Positions 34,001 through 41,163 of a stretch of 64,000 nt of DNA are shown here, in pieces. The notes under the pieces were generated by a model, which saw nothing but the letters and a program-made list of their open reading frames with translations, searched no databases and was not told where the DNA came from. Position numbers and translations under genes: made by a program. Location: contig CAWDVH010000005.1 of NCBI GenBank assembly GCA_963805705.1, positions 434,001 to 498,000 of the forward strand. The letters are read 5' to 3'. Source of the stretch: CAWDVH01 sp963805705. Lineage in GTDB: Bacteria > Actinomycetota > Actinomycetes > Streptosporangiales > Streptosporangiaceae. The stretch's first letter is position 1, and the number at the start of each line of letters is the position of its first letter.

Positions 34001-34808
34001 CCCGCACCGGGGCCACCATCTGCCCGATGTACAGGGAGAAGGCCAGGAAGACCCCGAGGGGGATCGAGCCGTTGATGGCCAGCCAGCCGCCCAGCAGGAG
34101 GACTCCGACCTGCCCGAAGAGGGGGACAGCCTGCAGCGCCGGGTTATAGCGGGCCATCAGCCGCACGGCCCGGACCCGCGAGGAGTACAGCCACGTGCTG
34201 GCCTGCTCGAGCCGCTCTATCTCCTGCTCTTCCTGCCCGAATCCCTTGACCACGCGAACGCCGGTCACGGCGCCGTCCACGACCCCCGCGACATGCGCCG
34301 CCTTCTGCTGGGCGTCCCAGCTGGCCGGGAAGAGCTTGCGCCGGGAGGAGACCGCGATCAGCCACAGGGCCGGCCCGACCGCCAGGGCGACCACGGTCAG
34401 CAGGGGCGACAGCACGGCCATGATGACGATCGACAGCACGAACAGCAGGGCATTGCCGAGCAGCATGGGCACCATGCCGAGCAGGCTCTGGACCATGTTG
34501 ACGTCGGAGATCGAGCGGCTCACGATCTGGCCGGTGTGCAGCTGGTCCTGCCGGGCGCCGTCGAGCCGCGACAGCGACTCGAAGAGCTCAGTGCGCAGGT
34601 CGTGCTGCACGTCGAGGGACAGCCGGCCGCCCAGGTAACGCCGGGTGTAGACGCCGCCGAAGCTGAGCAGCCCGGCGACGATGAGCGCCGTGGCTCCGAG
34701 CCAGATCGGCTCCTGGCTGGTGAGGATCGCGTCGTCGACGATGCGCGCCATGAGCAGCGGGATGAGGGCCGAGACCAGCGTGGCTACCAGCGAGCCGCCC
34801 AGTGCCAA
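31059..34808 (-). CDS. Fused ABC exporter with two TMD-NBD halves; native N-terminus displaced by a frame break
   Basis: 1249 residues as an open frame with TTG at 34808. Order: TMD1 (~1-290), NBD1 with GTSGSGKSTISLLL near 350, LSGGQRQRVSLAR and ILVDDATSAID-type Walker B, a linker, TMD2 (~680-970), NBD2 with GQTGAGKSTMVKLV near 1060, LSAGQRQLIALARAYL, ILLLDEATAALD. This is the whole heterodimeric-type multidrug exporter in one chain. Upstream of the TTG the same frame still encodes EEGWLRRLSGYCWRHPRLL, the expected native N-terminus, but has no usable start before a stop at 35142. The true start is probably ATG 35212, in another frame, coupled to the MarR stop. Regulated by that MarR gene. 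Confidence 0.9.
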   Translation of the reverse strand: MALGGSLVATLVSALIPLLMARIVDDAILTSQEPIWLGATALIVAGLLSFGGVYTRRYLGGRLSLDVQHDLRTELFESLSRLDGARQDQLHTGQIVSRSISDVNMVQSLLGMVPMLLGNALLFVLSIVIMAVLSPLLTVVALAVGPALWLIAVSSRRKLFPASWDAQQKAAHVAGVVDGAVTGVRVVKGFGQEEQEIERLEQASTWLYSSRVRAVRLMARYNPALQAVPLFGQVGVLLLGGWLAINGSIPLGVFLAFSLYIGQMVAPVRALTGLVTIGQEARASVIRVFEVIDSRPVVTERPGAQVLPAGTPDVELDEVVFGYLPYEPVLRGLSLRVQPGETVALVGTSGSGKSTISLLLPRFYDVRGGAIRVGGHDVRDLTMDSLRASIGLVMEESFLFSDSISANISYGLPDATREQIIAAARMAEAHEFITGLPDGYDTVIGEQGLTLSGGQRQRVSLARALITDPAILVLDDATSAIDAGIEAQIHATLRKVMTGRTTLLIAHRRSTLQLADRIAVLDEGRLVDEGTHEELTARCPLYRLLLAGPGDDAEGVDAGELAYQENAGGRDLAARQRPARGGVTPSLWNRGQDEEPATLAGVNGSQLAGLAGAAIGRGMGAAARGGGGRSAAAAGSMLAGIPPSPELLAKVDALPPADELPGVSQAGAGAGDRHFTLRRLLRPIALALLVGLVLDALDAVAGVAMPALVRNGVDNGVLAKEFKPIIVVSLIGLAIVCADWVINVIQTNVVGRNGERMLYTLRVKIFSHLQRLGLDFYEREMSGRIMTRMTTDVDALSSFLQTGLITMVNSALTFLGVLVALLLINLRLGLILLTMIPVLVAGTLVFRAKSSKAYREAREKVSVVNADLQENVAGLRVAQAYRREGRNFEQFADLSSAYRRSRLRAQRLIALYFPFVQLLSTVSGALILFVAAGEVHSGALTAGGLIAYLLYIDLLFSPVQQLSQVFDGYQQASVGLQRIKDLMGQPTSTPQAASPRPAGPARGLIEFRDVRFRYARQPQDALTGVSLTVQPGETVALVGQTGAGKSTMVKLVARYYDVTSGSVLVDGVDIRELDLASYRHGLGVVPQEPYLFAGTVRDAIAYGRPAATDAEVEAAARGVGAIELIARLPGGFRHEVAERGRNLSAGQRQLIALARAYLVNPRILLLDEATAALDLASEAAVNRATDQLTAQRTTLVVAHRLTTAARADRIVVMESGRIAEVGSHAELLERGGSYARLWAAFAADAELAA

Positions 34809-34810
34809 TA

Positions 34811-35212
34811 TCAGCAGGCGGGGGTGGCGCCAGCAGTAGCCGGACAGCCGCCGCAGCCAGCCTTCTTCTGCCCCGCGCGCCCGGCGCCCCGCCGCCGGCG
34901 CGCCCGCTCCGCTCCCGCTCCCGCTGTGGAGCCTGCCCCTGTCGTCGTGGAGCCTGCTCCCGTCGTCGTCGAGCCTGCCCCTGTCGTCGTGGAGCCTGCT
35001 CCCCTCGTCGTGGAGCCTGCCCCTGTCGCGGAGCCCGCCCCCGTCGTCGTGGCCGCCTCTTTCGCCGTGCCGGGTCCCGGAGTGGTGCCGTTTCCGGACG
35101 CGATGCCGTTTCCCGGTGCCGCGCCGTTTCCCGGTGTGGTGTCAGTTACCGCTTTCGTCTCAGATCCCGCTTTCGTTTCAGATTCCGCTGTCTGGCGTCC
35201 CCGTGCGCTCAT
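34811..35212 (-). CDS. Displaced 5' part of the ABC exporter gene (repeat-rich N-terminal region)
   Basis: ATG 35210-35212 overlaps the MarR stop (ATGA), the usual coupling for a MarR-ABC operon. The 133-codon frame encodes a hydrophilic, Thr/Gly/Ser-rich stretch with TTTGAGS heptad repeats and ends at a TGA (34811-34813) two bases before the TTG of the ABC frame. No domain is present. I infer that it was the cytoplasmic N-terminal extension of the exporter and that a one- or two-base indel between about 34811 and 34930 broke the frame. Reinitiation at the TTG, or a sequencing error, are alternatives. Confidence 0.5.
   Translation of the reverse strand: MSARGRQTAESETKAGSETKAVTDTTPGNGAAPGNGIASGNGTTPGPGTAKEAATTTGAGSATGAGSTTRGAGSTTTGAGSTTTGAGSTTTGAGSTAGAGAERARRRRGAGRAGQKKAGCGGCPATAGATPAC
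34929..35051. repeat. 21-bp tandem repeat upstream of the ABC membrane domain
   Basis: Units beginning GAGCCTGC...GTCGTCGTG fill 34929-34949, 34950-34970, 34971-34991, 34992-35012, a shortened 18-bp unit at 35013-35030 and 35031-35051. They encode TTTGAGS-like heptads on the minus strand. One unit differs in length by three bases, so the array has changed in size. Confidence 0.9.
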
Positions 35213-35760
35213 GCCGCTCCTGCGCCGGCCGCCTGCTCGGCCAGTCGTGCCCGCCGCCGTATGTCGATCGCCGTGCCGAGGTCCTGGAGGGCCTGGAGGA
35301 CCTGGTCCCTGTCCTGCGTAGCGTCTAGCAGCGGCCCGAGCCACTGGGCATAGGCGATGTCGGCCTGATCCAGCGCGGCGCGGCCCGCCACCGTCAGGCA
35401 TAGCCGCACGACCCTCCGGTCGCCTGGCTCGGCCTCGCGCTGGGCGTACCCGGCCGCGACCAGGCCGTCAGCGGTAGCGGTCAGCGTCGGCTTGGCGACG
35501 GCCAGCCGCTCGGCGAGCCGGGCCGAGCGCTCGCCGCCGGCGCCCGCCAGCTTCAGGATGTGGTACTGCTGCGGGGTCAGGCCGGTATGGACCCGCTCCA
35601 GTGACCGAAACAGCCGCAGTACCGTGAGCACGGCCCCCGAAGCCGTCTCCGCGTCCAGGACCTGCGGTGCGTCCAGGACCTGCGGTGCGTCCAGGGCCTG
35701 CGGTGCGTCCGGGGCCTGCGGTGCGTGCCGGGCCTGCGGACTCTCGCCTGACTTGTTCAC
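35209..35760 (-). CDS. MarR-family regulator
   Basis: 183 residues, start GTG 35760. Residues ~1-38 are a disordered extension with repeated QALDAP/QVLDAP hexads encoded by an 18-bp tandem repeat. Residues ~45-165 form the MarR winged helix (GLTPQQYHILKLAG, ARLAERLAVAKPTLTATADGLVAAGY, EPGDRRVVRLCLTVAGRAAL). Its stop overlaps the ATG at 35212 of the exporter region, so it is the first gene of a MarR-ABC operon and probably its repressor. A perfect 5-1-5 dyad upstream is a candidate operator. Confidence 0.9.
   Translation of the reverse strand: MNKSGESPQARHAPQAPDAPQALDAPQVLDAPQVLDAETASGAVLTVLRLFRSLERVHTGLTPQQYHILKLAGAGGERSARLAERLAVAKPTLTATADGLVAAGYAQREAEPGDRRVVRLCLTVAGRAALDQADIAYAQWLGPLLDATQDRDQVLQALQDLGTAIDIRRRARLAEQAAGAGAA
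35651..35740. repeat. 18-bp in-frame tandem repeat (x5) in the MarR N-terminus
   Basis: Five 18-bp units from 35651 to 35740, consensus GCGTCCAGGACCTGCGGT, with a few substitutions in the last two. They encode the repeated hexapeptide before the MarR domain. Confidence 0.92.
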
Positions 35761-35791
35761 GTCTAGTCCTTATGGTACGACGCTCTTACAG

Positions 35792-35808
35792 TTCGTTAGG
35801 CTAACAAG
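35792..35808. promoter_or_regulatory. Candidate MarR operator
   Basis: GTTAG-G-CTAAC (35795-35805) is a perfect dyad, extended by TT/AA-rich flanks to TTCGTTAGGCTAACAAG. It lies 32-48 bases upstream of the MarR start, where MarR proteins typically bind to repress their own operon. Confidence 0.55.
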
Positions 35809-35845
35809 CTCAGCGGCGATGGTGTTCCAGGCGCGGGCACGACGA

Positions 35846-35893
35846 TTAGCGGGGGCGAATTTCAGCTCATGCGACTGAAAGATGACCCGCTAA
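35846..35893. terminator. Two-stem hairpin downstream of the DUF929-VKOR operon
   Basis: TTAGCGGG (35846-35853) pairs with CCCGCTAA (35886-35893) and TTTCAG (35860-35865) with CTGAAA (35875-35880), with an asymmetric internal loop of 6 and 5 bases and a nine-base apical loop. It lies 28 bases past the stop of the last disulfide-operon gene and upstream of the MarR promoter. A terminator is the simplest reading; the structure could also be a small dispersed element. Confidence 0.5.
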
Positions 35894-35921
35894 ACGCGGG
35901 CCGGGCGGCGTAGGCGACGCG

Positions 35922-36893
35922 TTAGAGCCTGGACTGCAGCGATGTGATCGCGGATGACGTGCAGACGTCCGCCGGCTGGCCGCTGGTCGTCTTGCAGATG
36001 GCGGCGGTGATCACGTTCGCCGCGCCGAGCACGCCCTGGGCAATCGGGCTGGACGGGTCGTGCAGCGCCGACGCGATCTGGGCCCAGGTCTTGCCCGCCA
36101 GCACCTGCGGATCATAGATCGGGCCCGTGATCAGGTACTTGTTCCCGATGTCGATGAACGGGTAGCTATTGGCGTCGTACTTCTGCCAGATCGCCTGCTG
36201 CGCCGCGGTGGTGTCCTGCAGCGGACCATGGCTCACGTTCTCGTTCTCGACGGGCGTGAAGGTCAGGTAGTTGCTGGTGTAGCCGGACTTGTAGAAGGTC
36301 AGCGTCGCCGTGCTCGGGAAAACCTCCGGGCTGGGCGCCGAGCGGATCGCATGCAGCGGCGTGAGCGTGCCGAAACGACTCAGCGCGACCGCCATGGACC
36401 ACCGCATGGCCGCGCAATACGGGCAGAACTCGGCGCCGATATAGAGCATCTCGGGCTTGCCGTTGCTGGTCAGGGGAGTGCCAGAGACCGTAGTGACCGG
36501 GTGGGCACTGAAGGAGGGCACTGAGCCCGCGCCGACCGCATCGAGCGTGCTGGCGGGAACGCTGGTGACGTTACGGATCACGCTGGCGGGCAGCGCCGTC
36601 CCGGCCGGGGAACCGGCGACGGCGGGAGTGCTCCCGCTACTTAGCTTGATGATGACCAGTGTGACCACGACGGCGAGCACCACGATGACGGCGCCGAGGG
36701 CCAGCAGCATCCGGCGGCGTGCCTCGGCCGCCCTGGCCGCCGCCTGCTGCGCGGCGATCCGCTCCCTGGCACTGCGGCTCTTGGCGGCATTGCGGTTGCT
36801 GGCAGCACTGCGGTTGCCGGCGGCATTGCGGTTGCTGGCAGCACTGCGGTTGCCGGCGGCACTGCGGCTCTTGGGCCGATCGGTCTTGCTCAT
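35922..36893 (-). CDS. DUF929 thioredoxin-like protein, membrane-anchored (paralogue 1)
   Basis: 323 residues. A basic N-terminus with SAAGNR/SAASNR repeats (18-bp DNA repeat), one membrane segment at ~62-83, then an extracellular domain of the DUF929 family. The thioredoxin-like active site is IGAEFCPYC (Cys157-Cys160), followed by AMRWSMAVALSRFG. A second Cys pair near the end (AICKTTSGQPADVCTS) is also found in paralogue 2. The expected role is thiol oxidation or disulfide transfer outside the cell, with the VKOR protein as its electron sink. Third gene of the operon, 78 bases after VKOR. Confidence 0.85.
   Translation of the reverse strand: MSKTDRPKSRSAAGNRSAASNRNAAGNRSAASNRNAAKSRSARERIAAQQAAARAAEARRRMLLALGAVIVVLAVVVTLVIIKLSSGSTPAVAGSPAGTALPASVIRNVTSVPASTLDAVGAGSVPSFSAHPVTTVSGTPLTSNGKPEMLYIGAEFCPYCAAMRWSMAVALSRFGTLTPLHAIRSAPSPEVFPSTATLTFYKSGYTSNYLTFTPVENENVSHGPLQDTTAAQQAIWQKYDANSYPFIDIGNKYLITGPIYDPQVLAGKTWAQIASALHDPSSPIAQGVLGAANVITAAICKTTSGQPADVCTSSAITSLQSRL
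36787..36858. repeat. 18-bp in-frame tandem repeat (x4) in the DUF929 N-terminus
   Basis: Four 18-bp units alternate between two versions (GCATTGCGGTTGCTGGCA and GCACTGCGGTTGCCGGCG), so the array is also a 36-bp repeat in two copies. They encode NRSAAS/NRNAAG hexapeptides ahead of the membrane anchor. Confidence 0.9.
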
Positions 36894-36971
36894 TGGCCTT
36901 GCTCAGCCCCCTTGGCCGTGCTTTCGTCCCCGGTCAGCGCTTTGCGCCCGCCGGACAGCGCTTCCCCCCGG

Positions 36972-37760
36972 TCAGCGGCGAGCGGGATCAGCCGCTGCCG
37001 TTCCCCTGGCCGAGGCATGAAACACCAGCAATGTGAACAGCAGGAAGGTGATGATGTGCACGCTGGTGCAGAACAGGCAGATGTTCCCGATCTCGATGAC
37101 CTCGGCATAGACCAGGTACAGCACGAAGATCATGCCGATGATCACTGAGCCCAGGCGGGCCCAGTAGATGGCCGGCAGTTTCGATTTCCAGGCCCACGGA
37201 CTGTTGATGCAGGTCATGAAGATATAGAACGCGAGCCCGAGGACCGCGACGGGGAAGATCCCGAAGACGATGGACTCTGGGCTCGTAGTGACCTTCGCGC
37301 AGTTGACCACGCCGGTGTCCGGGCAGGCCAGCGTCACCTTGGTGTCGTAGTGGGCGATGGTGAGGTAGATCGAGATACCGAGGCCGACCAGGGACAGGAT
37401 GAAGGTGGTCAGCGGGAGCCATCCGACGGAGCTGAACGGCTCGGTGACCCGCCGCCAGCCGGCGGCGGGAGTCTGTGCCGCATCGCTGGCCCGCCTGGCG
37501 GCCGTCGCCGTGCCGGCCTTGGCCCTAGTCCCCGCCTTGGCGTCGGCCTTGGCCTTGGCCTTGGCGTCGGCCTTGGTCGCCGTGCCAGGTTTTGCGGCCA
37601 TGCCGGATTTTGCGGCCGGGCCTGTCCTGGCCGGGCTACGGGCGGCACCCTGGCGTGCGCCATTCCCCCGGAGGGTCTGGCCGCCCCCGCCCCCGCGGCC
37701 GCCGTTACGCCCCGAGGCGCTGGCGGATCCGCCCTTTCCCGCCTTCTGCGGCCCTGCCAT
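36972..37760 (-). CDS. VKOR-family disulfide-forming membrane protein with a long basic N-terminus
   Basis: 262 residues. The first ~100 residues are Lys/Ala/Gly-rich and repetitive (KADAKAKAKADAKAG), probably cytoplasmic and disordered. Residues ~108-250 are a four- or five-helix VKOR domain with the loop cysteines Cys146 and Cys154 and the quinone-facing active site CLFC (228-231). Bacterial VKOR proteins replace DsbB and pass electrons from a DsbA-like partner to quinone. No DsbA is fused here; the partners are likely the flanking DUF929 proteins. The ATG overlaps the stop of paralogue 2 (TAATG). Confidence 0.92.
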   Translation of the reverse strand: MAGPQKAGKGGSASASGRNGGRGGGGGQTLRGNGARQGAARSPARTGPAAKSGMAAKPGTATKADAKAKAKADAKAGTRAKAGTATAARRASDAAQTPAAGWRRVTEPFSSVGWLPLTTFILSLVGLGISIYLTIAHYDTKVTLACPDTGVVNCAKVTTSPESIVFGIFPVAVLGLAFYIFMTCINSPWAWKSKLPAIYWARLGSVIIGMIFVLYLVYAEVIEIGNICLFCTSVHIITFLLFTLLVFHASARGTAAADPARR

Positions 37761-38659
37761 TACAAGGCGCCGTTCGCCGACGTGACCCCCGCCGAAGTGC
37801 AGACATTGCCCGGCTGGCCGTTCGTTACCTTGCAGATGGCCGCGGTAATCAGGTTGGCGGCACCGTCGGCGGCCTCGGCGATCGCGCTCGTCGGATCCTG
37901 GAGTGCGGTCGCGACCTGGCTCCAGCTCTTGCCGGCCAGCACGCCCGGGTCATAGCTGGCGCCGTCGATCACGTACTTGTTGCCGAAGTCCACGAACGGG
38001 AAGGAGCCGTCATCCTGCGAGGTCGGCACGTAAGGAGGGACGTCGTACTTGCCCATGAGCTGGTTGTCCAGCGAGGTCAGCGGCTCCAGCGTGGCGCGCG
38101 TCACGGTCTGGGCCTCGGTCGTGTTGAAGATGAAGTACTTGCTCGTGTACGAGGACTTGTAGAACGTCAGCGTCGGCGTGCTCGGGTCAACGTCCGTGGA
38201 GCTGGAGTGAATCAGGCCCAGGTTCGAGAACGTGCCGAACCGGCTGAGAGCCGTTACCAGCGCCCAGCGCTCGGCCGCGCAATAGGGGCAGTACTCCGCG
38301 CCGACGTAGGAGATCACGGGCTTGCCGTCCTGGGTCAGCACCGTGGTGGAACCGTGGATGGTCTGAATGGCGCCGCTGTAGGTGGTGCCCTTGCCTATCT
38401 TGTCCAGGGTGGTAGCCGGGACGGTGGCGACCTGCCTGGCGACCGCCGACGCCGTCGAGGCGCTGCCCGATGTGCCTGCCGAGGCCGGCTTTTGCAGCGT
38501 CTTGACCACGATCAAGCCCACCACGATCGCCAGGACGGCCACTACGCTGCCGCCCGCCAGCAGCAGCTGCCTGCGACGCTCGGCCCGCCGCGCGGCGGCC
38601 TGCTGTGCCGCGATCTTCTCCCTGGCGTTCTCGCGCCGGTTCCTGTCCGCCTTGCCCAT
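37760..38659 (-). CDS. DUF929 thioredoxin-like protein, membrane-anchored (paralogue 2)
   Basis: 299 residues from ATG 38659; an upstream start would add 47 atypical residues. Order: basic N-terminus (KADRNRRENAREKIAAQQ), membrane segment ~31-53, DUF929 domain with YVGAEYCPYCAAERW (Cys124-Cys127) and SRFGTFSNLGLIHSSS, and a C-terminal Cys pair (AICKVTNGQPGNVCTS). Paralogue 1 has the same plan, so a tandem duplication around VKOR is likely. First gene of the DUF929-VKOR-DUF929 operon, translationally coupled to VKOR. Confidence 0.87.
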   Translation of the reverse strand: MGKADRNRRENAREKIAAQQAAARRAERRRQLLLAGGSVVAVLAIVVGLIVVKTLQKPASAGTSGSASTASAVARQVATVPATTLDKIGKGTTYSGAIQTIHGSTTVLTQDGKPVISYVGAEYCPYCAAERWALVTALSRFGTFSNLGLIHSSSTDVDPSTPTLTFYKSSYTSKYFIFNTTEAQTVTRATLEPLTSLDNQLMGKYDVPPYVPTSQDDGSFPFVDFGNKYVIDGASYDPGVLAGKSWSQVATALQDPTSAIAEAADGAANLITAAICKVTNGQPGNVCTSAGVTSANGAL

Positions 38660-39121
38660 GCTTTGCCCTGCCCTTGCCGTGGGAGTCCTCTGGCCTGACA
38701 ACGGCGCGGAGCGCGGTTTCGTTCGCTTCGGCGCGCCCCAAGCCGGCCCGCGCCAGCGAGCCGGCTCCCGGCTGTGCCGCAGACCATGGCCGCAGACCAT
38801 GCTAGCCGCGCCGCGCCGCGAAGTTGCCGCGAGTCGCCGTGGAGTTACTCCTCCCTATGCAAGCGGGGCTTCCTGAGTGCTGGCTGAGCACTGCCTGTCC
38901 AGCGGCTGGACTCTGCGGGTATCGGCCCTGGCCGGCCGCCGCGCCGGGGTTTCGGTCCTAAGGGCCGCTGTCTTCGCCCGAGACCTGCCGGACGTCACCG
39001 GCGATGGCCACGGCGGCCCCCGCCAGGCGGCCCCGGTCGGCAGCGGCCAGGTGTTACGGAACAGGGTGCAGCCGACTGTAGGACATGCCGGTAAGGCACG
39101 GAAGTACGAGCGAGAGGAGCC
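38660..39121. other. Divergent intergenic region without a clear gene
   Basis: The region separates the disulfide operon (minus) from the epimerase gene (plus). A perfect dyad AGTGCT-GGCTG-AGCACT at 38876-38892 is a possible operator. No coding frame with convincing family similarity was found on either strand. Confidence 0.5.
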
Positions 39122-39190
39122 GTGCCGGGCTACGCCATGGACGAACACCATGCGGCCGGCCGGGCGGGCCAGGGCAGGATGTCGTCATGA
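39122..39190 (+). CDS. Possible 22-codon leader ORF coupled to the epimerase gene
   Basis: GAGAGGAG (39112-39119) is the best ribosome binding site in the region and precedes GTG 39122. The 22-residue frame (MPGYAMDEHHAAGRAGQGRM plus two Ser) ends with a TGA overlapping the epimerase ATG at 39187 (ATGA). The epimerase itself has only a weak site. Translational coupling through a short leader is plausible; the peptide has no recognisable function. Confidence 0.4.
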   Translation: MPGYAMDEHHAAGRAGQGRMSS

Positions 39191-40185
39191 GGCTTCTGGT
39201 GCTTGGCGGTACTCATCATGTAGGGCGCGCGGTCGTGGAAACGGCGCTGGCCCGCGGCGACGAGGTAACAACCCTCACCCGCGGCGTCAGCGGGCCATCA
39301 GCGGCCGGGGCGCTCGGCCTGCACGCGGACCGCACCGATCCTGATGCGCTGCGCGCCGTGCTAGGGGATGCCTCGTGGGACGCGGTGATCGACACCTGGA
39401 GCGGGGCGCCGCGGGTGGTACGCGATTCCGCCAGCCTGCTGTCCGGGCGCGCTGCGCACTACGGGTACGTCTCCAGCAGGTCGGTGTACGAGTGGCCGGT
39501 GCCGCCGGGAGGCGATGAGAGCGCGCCGGTCGTCGACGGCGATCCGGCGGACGAGGGCAGCGAGGATTACGCGGCCGCCAAGCGAGGCGGGGAGCTGGCG
39601 GCGCTGGAGGCATTCGGCGACCAGGCGCTCCTGGCCAGGCCGGGCCTGATCCTCGGCCCCTACGAGATCGTCGGCCGGATGCCCTGGTGGCTGCGCCGGA
39701 TCGAGCGCGGCGGTGACGTGCTGGCCCCCGGCCCGCGTGACATGCCGCTGCAGTACATCGACTGCCGGGACCTCGCGGCGTGGCTGCTGCAGGCGTCCGA
39801 CCGCGGCATCGGCGGTGTCTTCAATACGGTCAGCAGGCCCGGTCACGCGACGATGGGGAGCCTGCTCGAAGCCGCGAAGGCAGCGACCGGCTCGGATGCC
39901 CGCCTGGTCTGGGTAACACCCGAGGTCATCGAGGCCGCGGGCATTGCCCCGTGGACGGAGCTGCCGATCTGGGCACCGCCCGATGGCGAGGCCGCCGGGC
40001 TCCACAACGGTGACGTGACGGCCGCCTACGCGGCGGGCCTGACGTGCCGGCCGGTCGAGCAGACCATCGCCGACACCTGGGCGTGGCTGCAAGCCGAGGG
40101 AGACCCGCCGACGCCTGCAGGCCGGCCGGGCCATGGCATCGACCCGGAGCGCGAGCGCGAGGTGCTCGCCAGCCTGCCGGCCTGA
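39187..40185 (+). CDS. NAD-dependent epimerase/dehydratase-like protein
   Basis: 332 residues from ATG 39187. Extended-SDR start MRLLVLGGTHHVGRAVVETAL (GGTxxVG nucleotide site), DAVIDTWSGAPRVVRD, YVSSRSVYEWP near 95 and DYAAAKRGGELAALEAFG near 118, RPGLILGPYE near 142 and a QYIDCRDLAAWLLQA stretch near 180. The active-site Tyr lies in DYAAAKR (YxxxK). This subgroup resembles mRNA-binding/epimerase-like NAD proteins with reductase-like activity; the substrate is unknown. Alone in its transcription unit. Confidence 0.85.
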   Translation: MRLLVLGGTHHVGRAVVETALARGDEVTTLTRGVSGPSAAGALGLHADRTDPDALRAVLGDASWDAVIDTWSGAPRVVRDSASLLSGRAAHYGYVSSRSVYEWPVPPGGDESAPVVDGDPADEGSEDYAAAKRGGELAALEAFGDQALLARPGLILGPYEIVGRMPWWLRRIERGGDVLAPGPRDMPLQYIDCRDLAAWLLQASDRGIGGVFNTVSRPGHATMGSLLEAAKAATGSDARLVWVTPEVIEAAGIAPWTELPIWAPPDGEAAGLHNGDVTAAYAAGLTCRPVEQTIADTWAWLQAEGDPPTPAGRPGHGIDPEREREVLASLPA

Positions 40186-40212
40186 GCCCGGTCAGCGGCG
40201 CCCGTGGCCTGG

Positions 40213-40254
40213 CGGCACGGTGTCAGCGGCACGGTGTCAGCGGCACGGGTCAAG
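40213..40254. repeat. 14-bp tandem repeat between epimerase and sulfotransferase genes
   Basis: CGGCACGGTGTCAG is repeated exactly at 40213-40226 and 40227-40240, with degenerate copies at 40241-40254 and beyond. The array lies between convergent genes. No hairpin of note. Confidence 0.75.
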
Positions 40255-40264
40255 GGCGCACGGG

Positions 40265-41149
40265 TCAGCGGTGCAGCCAGTCCAGCAGGTCTGGCGGTGC
40301 GAGCTGAGCCGTCCGGTCGCGGTATCGGGCTAGCTCGGCGCCGCTGAGCAGCTCCCGGCCGTTCCCGGAGGTCCCCCGCCGGAAGAAGGCGGACCTGTCC
40401 TTCAGCACGCCCATCGGATCCGGGGCGAGCTGGTCGGCCCGGCGCTGCATGTGCTCGAAGGTGGCGGCCTGGACCAGGGCTGGCCAGACCGGCTCGGGCA
40501 CGCTGATCCCGAGCAGCGCCGCCAGGCGGCGCATTTCCCCTTCGAGGTCAGCGGACAGGCCGTCGTAGTGCACGAGCACGATACTGGGCTGGTCCCGGCG
40601 GCTCCAGGCATCGGACAGGTGCCACATCACGCCAGGCAGGGAATCTGGCTGCTGCCGTGGGTCGGAGTCCTTGTCGATCCACCACAAGAGCCACTCATGC
40701 AGCGGCGTGCGCTGCGAATGCGGGCGGCTGCCGGCTGGCTGGCCGGTGAGCTGGCGCAGGCGCTCGCGGTCGATATTGCTGCCCTGGTGGTACAGCGACA
40801 CCGCCATGTCCAGCGGGTGCCTGGCGACCACGATGTAGGTCGCCCGCGAGTCCAGGGGAATCCCGTCCAGCGGCGTATGGGTCTTGATGAACCGCCGGTG
40901 CTGCTGCGCGTCGAGCCGGGCGAGCACCTCGGCGCGGGGCGCAGTCAGCCAGTCCAGCCACGGGGACAGTTCCCCTAGCGGCGCCGGCAGCTCCGGAGTC
41001 TGGAAGACCAGCAGCGCGCAGATCATCTGCATCCATGTCGTGCCGCTCTTGGACCGCGTGCTGATCACGATGTCGCCCCGCCGGAACGGGAAGCCGGCCC
41101 ACCGGGCGCTGTCCTCGTCCTCCGACTGGTAGCGAACGGGCCCCTGCAT
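40265..41149 (-). CDS. Sulfotransferase (PAPS-dependent)
   Basis: 294 residues from ATG 41149, with AGGAGAAGG upstream. The 5'-phosphosulfate loop is STRSKSGTTWMQM near residue 30 and the 3'-phosphate site is VVARHPLDMAVSLYHQGSN near 107; a conserved C-terminal KDRSAFFRRGTSGNGRELL loop closes over the cofactor. This is the cytosolic sulfotransferase fold acting on hydroxyl groups of small molecules. The catalytic His is probably in KTHTPLDGIP near 91. Possibly cotranscribed with the kinase-like gene upstream, but a long hairpin lies between them. Confidence 0.9.
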   Translation of the reverse strand: MQGPVRYQSEDEDSARWAGFPFRRGDIVISTRSKSGTTWMQMICALLVFQTPELPAPLGELSPWLDWLTAPRAEVLARLDAQQHRRFIKTHTPLDGIPLDSRATYIVVARHPLDMAVSLYHQGSNIDRERLRQLTGQPAGSRPHSQRTPLHEWLLWWIDKDSDPRQQPDSLPGVMWHLSDAWSRRDQPSIVLVHYDGLSADLEGEMRRLAALLGISVPEPVWPALVQAATFEHMQRRADQLAPDPMGVLKDRSAFFRRGTSGNGRELLSGAELARYRDRTAQLAPPDLLDWLHR

Positions 41150-41163
41150 CTGCGCGCCCTTCT

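Noticed and set aside
33681..35321. Plus-strand frame of 546 codons opposite the ABC exporter
   Set aside because: Low-complexity antisense of the ABC and repeat region with no domain; the minus strand has Walker motifs.
38855..39151. 98-codon minus-strand frame in the disulfide/epimerase intergenic region
   Set aside because: Composition is Arg/Pro/Trp-rich with no recognised family, no good RBS; not convincing as a gene.
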